DNA from: Schistocerca nitens
Taxonomy: Eukaryota > Arthropoda > Insecta > Orthoptera > Acrididae
Assembly: GCF_023898315.1 (NCBI RefSeq)
Contig: NC_064615.1
Coordinates: 732,637,450 to 732,701,449, forward strand
Direction of reading: 5' to 3'
DNA: 64,000 nt
Shown: positions 54,262 through 64,000 of the stretch, piece after piece
How the letters are laid out: each line of letters opens with the position of its first letter
Position numbering within the stretch: the stretch's first letter is position 1
Position numbers and translations under genes: made by a program
The notes under the pieces: model-generated
The model's database searches: none
What the model was told of the DNA's origin: nothing
Seen by the model: the letters and a program-made list of their open reading frames with translations, nothing else

Positions 54262-57120
54262 AGCTGCTTCTAACCAGTTTTCGGACTGAAAATTACAGAA
54301 CAAAAACGCATAAGAACTGCACAAATATTATCTTATTTGTGTAGTGCGTAGTTTACAACATAGCTTGTTCTAATGTTACTTATGAACTAATGAACTATGG
54401 CTGCTTTTAAAAAATAATACAAGTTTTTTAATTCGGGAAGAGCACAGCTATACTTCTGTGGCAGGAAAAGAGACCATTCCCAACATGGCCTTCCAGTGAC
54501 TAAAACGTAAATTTTTAGGTAGGAAAGGGGTAGTCGCTAAGTCCTGGCTTGCCGATGTATGTTATCAGAAACAGACTCCAAATCACTGTGGAATATAGAG
54601 CATTTCATATGTACTAGTGTTTTCCAAAACCGAAAGAATTTTAAATACTGTGCCTTATCATGGATTGAACCACTGGACTTTCAAGTCTGACATTACTCAC
54701 TTATACACTATATAAAAAAGTCCTCTTATAACCTTATTACTCGTATTTCTCTCGCCTTAGACTAACTTTTTGGTCCAGCTTCTCCTCTATTAAGTCTGTT
54801 TTATCAAGTAGAGTGAAAGGGAAAACTCTTCTTCATGAAACCTGAGATATAAAGATCTGAAAGTTTCAGTCTTCTCCTCTAGTTCTGTCATCAGTATTCT
54901 ATATTAAGCACCAAAAGAGAGCCCTTCTCGGTACTTTCCATGTTTTGAAGATTGTTGTCTGTTATAGTAACACTCAGTACTCTTCAAAAAGGAAAGAAAT
55001 TGAAGCTTAAGGTCCAGTCGACCGAAAAATATCTAGCTGGAAAGGTGCAACACGTTAGTGAAAGAGAACATTTTCCCCATTAGGGTGAAAATGCCCCCCA
55101 TACTCCGATAGTTAGCAATGACGTACGACTCAGTTCTTTTTCTATGCTCAAGGACAGTAAGGCCACATTATGTCATTATGAACCCATGTCCATTTCTTAT
55201 TTAGCCGATGTGTTTGTTTTTTAGTGTTTTCTTTGCGTGAAATTCCCTTCGAGCAATCCGGGCTAGGAGATAACACACTGTCCGAACTAAATAGCCAGCC
55301 TGCATGTGCAGCGGGGTGTGCGTGTATGGCTCCCATTGGGGAAATGGTCGGTAGACTGTCGAGCTCTGCTATTCTCGGACCACATAATGAGATCGGGAGC
55401 GTTTTCTGTACAGCGGTCTGCAGAGATGCACAGCGATACGATCGCCGAGTGTGCTGGCCGTAAATAGCGCGGTGATCCACGCACGCGGCGCGCCCACCCT
55501 AGCCCCGCAGTGTGTCGTCGGTTAGGAACAGCGAATGTGCAGCGTCCTAAGCCTTCGTTTGTAAGTCCACGAGGTCCACGTTTTAATCCGGTGCAGTCGG
55601 TTTCGTAGAATGTGACGGGAAACAGAAGTGAAGGGAGACGCGAACTTATGCTAAGTCTGTCTCGTAACCGTGACAGGCTTACGAGGAACGGAAGAGTAGT
55701 TTCGAAGGGCGAGTGATTGATTCATGTCTTCGAATCGTGGCGGACGGATATCACACGAGTTGTTTACCTATGCGGAATGTGTAAAAGTTGTGGTACAAAA
55801 ATTATCTGCGATTTTGTTTCACTGGAAGTGCAGTTCGCAAATAAATTTATTGATCAGGAAACTATCGTTATTCTCTTAACCTGTGGTATCAATCTACATC
55901 GCTTTTTCCAACCCCAGGTCCATATCGACCGACTCAGATGCTGTTGGAATACTCTTTTGCCCCCCCCCTCCCCCCCCCACCCCCACCCCCACCCCCACCC
56001 CCCGCTTTCTGTTGCCAAATCCTGGCTAATAACCTGCCCGTGTGCCCGTGGGCATTCCTTCAGAGGGGTCTTCCCATTTTCTTCATATTTACTGTTGTTT
56101 TCGTATTGATTACTTCTGTGCGGAAGATATCTAACATTCTGTAATGTTTTACATGATTCAAAAAGCAAATTTAAGGTACATCCAGTTGATGTTTTGCGAT
56201 TAGTGCCGGTAACCATATCTCGCTACGAGGGATTTACGCACGAAGATAAATAATGCTATAGAACTACCTTGCTTCATTTTTAAGGATTCATATATTTTTC
56301 CAATCTAAATAAAGGAAACAGGGTACTTGCCTATGCATGACGACACCGAGAACAGTTGTTTATTTTTCTTGATGTGTCAGTTGTATTGTCTGTTTATTTT
56401 ATCAAGTAGATAGACGTAATTTTAGAGATAGCTGAATTCTAATTTTCCTTTGTAATTATTACACTGTTAACGTACAGAAAAGAATGACCATTACTGAGGA
56501 TGGACCACAATGTCGTAGTCCTTTGTCAGCTGTGAACTAATTTAAATGTAATCATATGTTTCCATTTTAATCTCAGTTACATGCACTAACGTACTTTTAT
56601 GTAAGCCTGTGTATTTCCATATTCCATTTGATTCTAAGATTTGAGGCTACTTTTGTTTTCTAATGTAGTGAAATATTTTATTGTCATGTTGCCTGTATAC
56701 GTTTCAAAATAGTGTTCACTGCATTTTCCCAACATTTATTGAAGTAAAAACGTGTTGCCTAAACACGATATTTGCAGTGGAAGTACATTTTTGTTTTCTC
56801 GCACTATATTTATTAATTAGTTTTAACTTCTGGTAAAATGTTGTAAATACATTACACAGGTACTAACAAGTTGGAGCAACAATGAATAGGTCCAATGTGT
56901 GCATTTCTGGGATGAGTTTTTTTTGTATTGTTTTTATTTTATAGCTGTATAAGAAATATAAAAGTTATCTTCACTTGACTGAATATTCTCATATTTTGAC
57001 TACTGAAGGAGCAATCTGTTTTGCTTGCTAAATTAATGTGCTTATTTTTATCGAAAAGACAACATGGCGTGAAGTTCTACATGAAATGAACACGTTTCAC
57101 AACAAAAAGATTCTTTTAAG
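54262..57120. other. No gene recognised; GC- and CpG-richer patch at about 55250-55700
   Basis: Most of this is AT-rich without motifs. The patch 55250-55700 contains many CpG dinucleotides, with several short frames but no recognisable domain. It could be a first exon or promoter of a host gene or a degraded LTR. A C-rich (CCCCCA)n-like tract lies at 55962-56003. 56110-57120 is AT-rich with nothing visible. Confidence 0.4.
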
Positions 57121-57133
57121 ACCTAAAGATGAG

Positions 57134-57333
57134 CCGGTCGGAGTTACCGAACGGTTCTAGGCGCTACAGTCTGGAACCGAGCGACCGCTACGGTCGCAGG
57201 TTCGAATCCTGCCTCGGGCATGGATGTGTGTGATGTTCTTAGGTTAGTTAGGTTTAAATAGTTCTAAGTTCTAGGCGACTGATGACCTCAGAAGTTAAGT
57301 CGCATAGTGCTCAGAGCCATTTGAACCATTTGA
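57134..57333 (+). mobile_element. tRNA-derived SINE, copy 9
   Basis: Full-length copy with B box GGTTCGAATCC and an A box changed to TTACCGAACGG. Thirteen-base duplications ACCTAAAGATGAG lie at 57121-57133 and 57334-57346. Confidence 0.95.
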
Positions 57334-57346
57334 ACCTAAAGATGAG

Positions 57347-59499
57347 AGCAAAAGCAGACGAAACCGGTTGTCTTAAATAAAGAATTATTTCATGCGATGT
57401 AGGCTCTTGAATGGTTTTTCTCCTGACTTCATAATATACCATATTTATGGGCTGTTGAACGAGAGAAAAGAGTTCATGATACACGCTTTCTCGTACTTAA
57501 TTAAGGATATATAAAAGAATGTAGGTTACCATAGAATTTCTCTGTCACTTCTGTTACTCGCCGAAAGCAACTGGGTTAAGATCTAGACTTAGATTTTCGG
57601 TAACGCTGCTGTACTACATTAAACGAATGGCGTCGACTCCTTCAACAACGGCGCGTTTGATTACCTTTCAAGCGCTCACTTACTGAGGTCGGGCTTCATC
57701 TCCCGTGACAGCGACATCAAACAGAAACTTAGCTCAAACCTTTCCTCATTCTCTCACATGTGGATAATTAACAGCAGTCTTCTGTCTCAGCTGTAAAGGA
57801 AATTCGTAAGTAGGTGACCCCCTCCCTCTTTATTAGCTCATTTATTTTATTTAGTTGTGATCCAACTGTTGTAGAATATTAACCGTCATAATGCAACTGC
57901 TGTAATGTCAGATTTAGAACTCCGTCGATAGTTGACAGAGTCCATTGTTATTGGTGTAACGATGTAGTGTCTTGTAGATTACACGGAAAAACATTTTAAG
58001 AGAAACGTGTCTTGATCTTCTGAGAAAATCTGTATTTATTGACAAAACGGTCTGCTGCATCGTAGGTCATAGTTTCTTTAAGTCAAGACAGTGCCTCCGT
58101 AAGTAGCTCAGTAAACAACACTCTGCTGCTTTTCAAAAGTCCACACAATTTGCGTTTGTGCTTGTTGGGTCAGTTGCTAATAGCGTTGCTCACTAACGCC
58201 AAAGAACAGAGTTCATAGCACAGTTCGACACTAAGTCTTTGTATAAGGAAGTTTTATTACAGCTTGTGGTCTAAAGCTGAGTGAACAATTCAAGATCGTT
58301 GGGTTGTTTGTATAGTCGAGAATTTTCATTTCGCATGTACTACTGCATTATGGTACACAGCACTAAAAACGCATATCTCGTTTTCTTCAACGTCTGCAAG
58401 TAGATACCCGACAGGGTTCATTCATATCCCTGGAAAATAAGACATTTACTAGATCGTATACAATCAATATTTGTTTTTATGACAATGTTTTCCAAGATAC
58501 CATATACCCCTGTATACCCTTGAAATAGGTCTGCTGATTTGGGTATATACCATCTGGATTACAGTGTGATGAGGCAGAGATTCCGTAATCAGATACTGGA
58601 TTCTAAGGCTTGCAGAGCAGCAGATATAGACTCAGACCACAGTTCATTAAATCTAAGAGAATCATTACGAAGAAAATCACTGTGTGAAGAAGTCGGTTAC
58701 TGAAGTACTTAAAAACTAAAACTAAAAACTAAAAACCCCCCTCGATTGCGAAAAAAGCACCTAGTGTTAAGTGTTAACCCAGGTTTCAGCGTAGATAACT
58801 ACACCTTCTTCAGAACAACAATAAAACCCACAAGCACCTAAGAAGACCTTCGTCAATGATTAAAAGAACACCATAGCTATACATTTATAAACGAAAAAGA
58901 AAAGGAAAGCACAAACAGTACATATGTACAAAGTCAAAAACACTACTTAACTTAATGGTGTACGCTCCACCTCACACCGGCCTATGTTCGATGGGCCATG
59001 ACCCGCCATAAACTGCAGCTACAAACGGTCGCTCACTTACAACCCTGACCCACTATCTATGCACATGCGCAAGGCAAGGGAAGTCACTTGAATGCGCATA
59101 CGAATACGAGATAGTTTATACATGGGTCGGGGCTAAATAGCCCATATATTCCCAACCGTGGATCAACGTATATCAAAAAATGAAATGGATAGAACAAGAG
59201 ACGAGCTAAATAGGAGATGAAACCTAAAAATAACAGCACACGGTTGCTTATCATAGTAAAGAAACTTATATATGAAGCTACCTATGACAACAGGAGGAAC
59301 TCTTAAAAACTATACCTAAAGCCAGCAGTTAGCCTGGGGGAGGGGATGGGGGGTAAGAAGAACTCTTTGCTGACGTGATATAATAAGAAATGTGTTTCAA
59401 TTTTGAACATGTAGGGGACACAGTGTATATGTTAGATTTTGGATATGGTAACGAAACGATCCGTCGTCTACAGAATCTGCGAGACGGAAGACATGCTAC
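57347..59499. other. No gene recognised; hairpin motif at 58783-58813
   Basis: AT-rich sequence without transposon domains. On the minus strand at 58813-58783, CTGAAGA, a six-base-pair hairpin and GAAAC occur in the order of a hammerhead ribozyme core. Unnamed dispersed repeats may be present between 58730 and 59190. Confidence 0.4.
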
Positions 59500-61118
59500 G
59501 GGATTTTCATCCGCAAAATGCCGAAGACAGCAACGGCGATCACTGTAAATATGAAAATAATACCACAATAAGTTCAACAGCTCACGCATCCACGTTGCTG
59601 ACAAGAATAATAAACAGAAAAATGGGAAAATAATAATGGGGATCTGTCGGACGACGATCAGTTTGGCTCTAGGGAAGGTGAAGCCAGTTCCGACGCACTG
59701 CTTGATAATGGAAACAAGATATAAGAATAACTTAATGACATCCATAGGAGTCTTCGATTTAGAAAAAGCGTTCGACAACGTAAGACTGTGTTAGATGTTC
59801 GGAATTCTCAGAGAACTAGGTACGAGGGCGTGCTGGAAAGTAACGTTTAGAATTTTGCGTTCTCTTCTCAATATCGGTTGAGGTATTACAGGTCACGAGT
59901 ATTACTTGTTTGATTTTCCCACTTTGCTGACGCAAGTTGCAACGCTCCACCGCTTGAGGGCTCTGAATTGTAGCGTGTAACATGACAGTGCGTAACGTGA
60001 CTATGGTGTCCGTGAAAAACAGCATACCGTAATCGAGTTTCGAATTCAAAGAATTCGTCCACACATGGAGCACGCTCTCCTTCAGTATGACAATATCAGA
60101 CCACACACAAGCACTGCGACATCTGCATCTGTCCGGCGCCTTAGTTTCACTGACATCGATCATCCTCTATATATTCTCGACTTGATCCCATCCGAGAACA
60201 CCTTCGAGGACTTCACTTTGAAAGTGATCATGCGGCGCATGCAGAGATGGTAATGTGGTCCGTCAACAAAGTCAAACTTTGTACCATGCTGGTATCAAGA
60301 AACTGGTCTCTCGTTGTGAGAAATGTGTTCGTCGCCAGGATGACCATACTGAGAAATATGTCCGTAGACATGAAGAAAAAGATGTCGAATGTTAACAAAA
60401 TTTGTTTTATTTAGAAAATTTTTAGAGTTTTTACATAGTAAGTTCGGAGGCATTACTTTTGAACGCGCCTTTGTATAATCACGAGGGAAAGAGGGGTAAT
60501 ATACAATATGTGCAACATCCAAGAGGGAGCAGTAAGTTTGGAGTACAAAGAGAGAAGTCCTTGGATCTCAGACTGGGATTCAGTCTTTATCTGCTACTTT
60601 TCAACCTGTACATCGAAGAAGTAATGATGCTTATAAAACAAATATCCACCAGCGGTATTAGCCAAATTAACACACGACTTTCAAAGTAAGGATGATATAC
60701 GAAGTCGACTGCCACGAGGAAAGAGGAAATTCTGTGCTACAAGTAAAGTACAAAGACCCTCAGCGTATTATGGAATTCAGTCATAAACTGTGAGAAAATC
60801 GGAGAAGAAGAGAATCTCAACGTTTGAGATGTGATAAAGAAGGGTGCTGGAGTTAAAAGACACTGATGTGGAAAGGAATACGGGGAAAACACTCAATAGA
60901 AGAACGTACAGAATGATAGGACACGTGTTACGACGTCGGAGAATAACTTTTACAGTACTAAAGACAGCCGTAGCTGTCAAAAAGAGTAGGGGAAGACATA
61001 GACGGGAATACATCCTTAAAATAATCGAAGACGTCGGCATCAAGCGCAGTTCTGACGTGAAGAGGTTGGCACAGGAGAAAGCAATCGAGGCGCGCCATAT
61101 GAAACCACTCAGATGACT
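59500..61118 (+). pseudogene. RTE-type LINE fragment, split by a mariner derivative
   Basis: Shifting-frame translation gives TAHASTLLTRIINRKMGK near 59580-59630 and DDDQFGSREG near 59655, then motif A as VFDLEKAFDNV at 59755-59780. After the insertion it continues with FNLYIEEVMM near 60600-60625 (end of motif B) and the C-terminal frame 60844-61116, which has YRMIGHVLRRRR, VKKSRGRHRREYILKIIEDVG and DVKRLAQEKAIEARH. The last part is typical of RTE C-termini. The catalytic FADD box has been lost. Confidence 0.78.
59823..60473 (+). mobile_element. mariner-type transposon deletion derivative inside the RTE fragment
   Basis: TA at 59821-59822 and 60474-60475 flank 651 bases with terminal inverted repeats (CGAGGGCGTGCTGGAAAGTA at the left, CAAAGGCGCGTTCAAAAGTA as right complement). 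The interior keeps part of a transposase: LLQYDNIRPHTS near 60075-60110 (second Asp), a degraded DHPLYILDLIPS and, near 60285-60370, AGIKKLVSRCEKC and EKYVRRHEEK, typical of mariner C-termini. The N-terminal half is deleted. Confidence 0.75.
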
Positions 61119-61154
61119 CACGAAATTAATGTGTTGATGATACAATGTTCTGTT

Positions 61155-62935
61155 TTCTACATCTACATGATGTTAGTTGGCGGAGTGTTTATAGAATCAT
61201 CTTCAGGCTATTTCTCTGTCTTTCCACACCCGAACAGTGCGCAGGGAAAACGAACACTTCCGTGAGAGTTCTCATCTCTTTTATTTTATTATAATGATCA
61301 TTTCTCCCTATGTAGGCGGGCCCCAATACAATATTTTTGCACTATGAGTAGAAAGTTGGTGATTGGATTTCATGAGAAGATCTTGCCGCAACGGAAAACT
61401 CCTGTGTTTTAATGACTTGCACCCAAATTGACGTATTATATATGTGGCACTCTCTCCATAATTTCGCGACAATACAAAACGAGCTTGCCTTCTTTGAATT
61501 TTTTCGATGTCCTCCTGCTGTGGATAATTACCGCCCCAGAAGAGGGTGGACGAGCCTAGTGTAAGCAGTCTCTTTAGCAGGTCCGTTATATTTTCTAAGT
61601 GTTCTGCCAACAAATCGCAGCCTTTTGTTTGCTTTCCACACAACATTATCTACGTGATCGTTCCAGTTTAAGTTATTCGTAATCGCAATCGCTAAGGATT
61701 TAGATAAATTTACAGCCTTTAGATTTGTATGCTTTATCCTTTAACAGACAATTAGTGGATTCTTTTTAGTACTTATGTGGACGACTTCATTTAAAGCCAA
61801 CTGCCACTATTTGTACCATATAGGTATCTTGTCTAAATCATTTTGCAATTTGTTTTGATAATCTGACTTCATAAGACAGTAAATGACGGCATCATCTACA
61901 AACAATACAAGATGGCTGCTCAGATTGTCTTCTAAATCGTTTACGTAGATCAGGAACATCGGAGTGCCTATAACACTTCCTTGGGAAACGTCGGATGTCA
62001 CATCTGTTTTACTCGATGGCCGGCCGTAGTGGCCGAGCGGTTCTAGGGGCTTCAGTCTGGAACCGCGTGACCGCTACGGTCGTAGGTTCGAATCCTGCCT
62101 CAGGCATTGATGTGTGTGATGTCCTTAGGCTAGTTAGGTTTAAGTACTTATATGTTCTAGGGGACTGATTACCTAAGATGTTAAGTCCCACAGTGCTCAG
62201 AGCCATTTGAACCATTTTACTCGATGACTTACCGTCGATTACTACGTATTGTGGTCTTTCCGACAGGAAATAACGAATCCATTCGCGCAACTGAGACGAT
62301 ACGCCATAGTTGCGCAAATGTATTAGAACTCGCTTATGAGGAACGGTCTCAAAAGTCTTCTGGAAATCAAAATGTTTGGGATCAGTTTGATATCACCTGT
62401 CGATAGCAACCGTTAATTCGTGAGAGTAAATCCCTAGTTGTGTTTCACAAGAACATATTTTCTGAGTCTGTATCGTCTATTTGTCAATAAATCGTTTTTT
62501 CGAGCTAATTGATTCAAACTGCCTCGCTACAACGAAGACATTTACTTCTAAGTTACTGATGCTGGAAGTTGTTATACATTTGAAATATGGAATATTTACT
62601 TCGTCTTTCTTTGTGAAGGAGTTTCGGAAAACTGTGTTTAGTAACTCCGCCTCAGTGGCACTGTAATCCGTGACATTACCATTGTTATTGTGCAGAGAAG
62701 TAGTGATTGTATCTTTCTAGCGGTATACTCTACATATAGCCAGAATCTCTTTGAGTACTCTACCAAATTTCGAGACAGGATTTCGTTGTGGAAGCTATTA
62801 AAACCATCTCACATTAAAGTTTTCTCTAAATGTCGAACATCTGTCAAACTTCGACAATCTTGGGCATCTTGCGTTCTTTGTAATTTGGGATGCTTTTTTC
62901 GTTGTCTCTGCAACAGTGTTCTGACCTTCCAGTAT
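61155..62935 (-). pseudogene. CR1-like LINE copy 2
   Basis: This copy parallels the one at 36.8-39 kb. On the minus strand: a decayed linker with NPKRFW-related sequence near 62750, SQLREWIRYFLSERPQYVVIDG (62290-62225, after motif A), motif B VSQGSVIGTPMFLIYVNDLEDN near 61990-61930, catalytic box LFVDDAVIYC near 61915-61880, LTLGSSTLFWGG and IEKIQRRQARFVLSRNYGES (61560-61440). The 3' end carries CTACATCTACAT-like sequence at 61158. A SINE (62019-62214) lies between motifs A and B. Numerous stops show it is old. Confidence 0.82.
62019..62214 (+). mobile_element. tRNA-derived SINE, copy 10, inside CR1-like copy 2
   Basis: Complete copy with A box TGGCCGAGCGG and B box GGTTCGAATCC. Twelve-base duplications TTTTACTCGATG lie at 62007-62018 and 62215-62226. 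Removing the SINE and one duplication rejoins the LINE sequence. Confidence 0.95.
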
Positions 62936-62975
62936 ATAAGCTCTACACATGTTAGATAAAGTTATAATCTTATTT

Positions 62976-63009
62976 AAGTTATAAACTTCTTTAAGTTATA
63001 AACTTCTTT
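62976..63009. repeat. Perfect 17-base tandem duplication
   Basis: AAGTTATAAACTTCTTT occurs at 62976-62992 and again at 62993-63009. The unit is itself partly palindromic (AAGTTATAAACTT). Confidence 0.93.
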
Positions 63010-64000
63010 GAGTTCTGGTGTTTCCCATTGAGTTTCAGTTAGAATTTCCACTAACAGCTGTGATGTCAGATGCCCTAAAGTGACAATTAGAAACATTTTG
63101 CATGAAATAAATGTTTTTAATAGCCTGTTGAAGCCTGAAGATGTTTGGGTGCTTTTGAAACGTATGACATGCAATGTTTCTAATAAGGAACTGAAACAGA
63201 AAACGTTTCTATTTTCGTAAATTTCGTAAATTTCAAAAAGACGTCATTCATTCGAGATCAGTCCATATCTTGGTAGGTTCAATGGCGTTGACAATAATTA
63301 ACACTCATCCGAAGGCATACATCATTCGTTCAACAAGAAAACGACTCCTCAATGGAAAGTTGCGTTTTTCTAAAGTTACTTAAGATTGCAATGGAGTAAG
63401 AACTGTTTATAAGAGACAACACTACGGTACCGTAGTATTTTGTATTTGTGCCAGGTAACAGTTCTCTCGGTGAGGAATATATAAATTTTATTTATTTTTG
63501 CAACTAGTAGTTGTGACATGCTCGTCGTGAATATGACTTACTCTTCACGGTCGTTTTGTTGAGTACAAGGAGTCAGCGCTCTCTTCGCTGGTACAGGATT
63601 CGCTGTGGAAATGTGCGAGCAGTTTAGCTACTTCCAGGCTGGCGATTCGTCCACTGAAAAGTAAAGAATTGATGTCCGTCTACAAAATAGTCCAGAATGT
63701 CGACTAAAACATCCAAATGGATAAAGAATTACGTAAGGAGAACAATGGTTTTCAGGGAAAACATAATTTCCATCAGGACAACGCGTCTGCGGCCTCAGTA
63801 CTTGTTGAAATAGTTGATTCATTAGATACTAATGGAACCTAAGATATGTACTTTTTATTTAATGAGATTTGCTTCACACATGCCATAATACAAATTTTCT
63901 CACAGAAATACACGTTTCTCACTTAATTCGATCGCTTATGATACAAAAGGAGTGTTCCCAAAACTGTTACTATCCGGAGATGTCTCAGTGTTTGTTTGTA
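63010..64000. other. No gene recognised
   Basis: About 1 kb of AT-rich sequence with short frames only, none with a motif and no repeat that I can identify. Confidence 0.45.

Noticed and set aside
1..64000. CRISPR arrays, operons or prokaryotic defence genes
   Set aside because: No spaced direct repeats and no prokaryotic gene organisation; the content is that of an insect nuclear genome.

Overview
The window is eukaryotic and dominated by transposable elements. It looks like the genome of a grasshopper or locust, most likely the genus Schistocerca. That assignment is an inference: I recognise the SINE families and the RTE-type LINE as repeats that are extremely abundant in that genus, and the very long repeat-packed intron proposed here fits its giant genome. 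There are no operons, bacterial genes, CRISPR arrays or rRNA operons. Almost every open frame longer than 60 codons is a transposon remnant or a shadow of one.

Layout. 1-2.3 kb: 5' part of an apparently intact RTE-clade LINE on the minus strand, whose frame runs off the window edge. 2.3-8.1 kb: a SINE, an RNase H fragment, a foldback repeat, and a Penelope-like element (about 5.4-7.8 kb) split by a SINE and by a LINE tail. 8.3-8.6 kb: a GC-rich putative host exon. 8.8-12.2 kb: a Tc1/mariner element, an RTE fragment and microsatellites. 12.9-13.4 kb: two tRNA-like SINEs. 14.4-21.5 kb: two minus-strand Jockey-type LINEs, the second carrying a solo LTR and a SINE. 21.5-25.2 kb: a 5S-rRNA-derived SINE, a mariner fragment, a plus-strand Jockey-type fragment and a SINE. 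26.4-27.9 kb: a second Tc1-like element. 27.9-30 kb: a decayed reverse transcriptase. 33.6-34.3 kb: a putative host terminal exon with poly(A) signal. 36.2-49 kb: a CR1-like LINE (minus strand, with an esterase-type ORF1) interrupted by a complete 8.2 kb Gypsy-type LTR element and a SINE. 49-53 kb: a SINE, a possible solo LTR, a foldback element and a third Tc1-like element. 53-63 kb: RTE fragments, a mariner deletion derivative inside an RTE, SINEs and a second CR1-like copy.

The best candidate for a cellular gene is a plus-strand pair of exons at 8324-8614 and 33612-33754. They are 25 kb apart, their phases match, and no transposon explains them; I do not recognise the protein. The other main result is an insertion history that can be read directly. 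Target-site duplications (TSDs) show SINEs landing in RTE, Penelope, Jockey and CR1-like hosts, a Gypsy element landing in the CR1-like LINE, a solo LTR landing in a Jockey reverse transcriptase, and a mariner landing in an RTE. Removing either the Gypsy element or the solo LTR together with one TSD copy restores the host reading frame.

All boundaries were read by eye. Clade names rest on motif recognition, not on a search.
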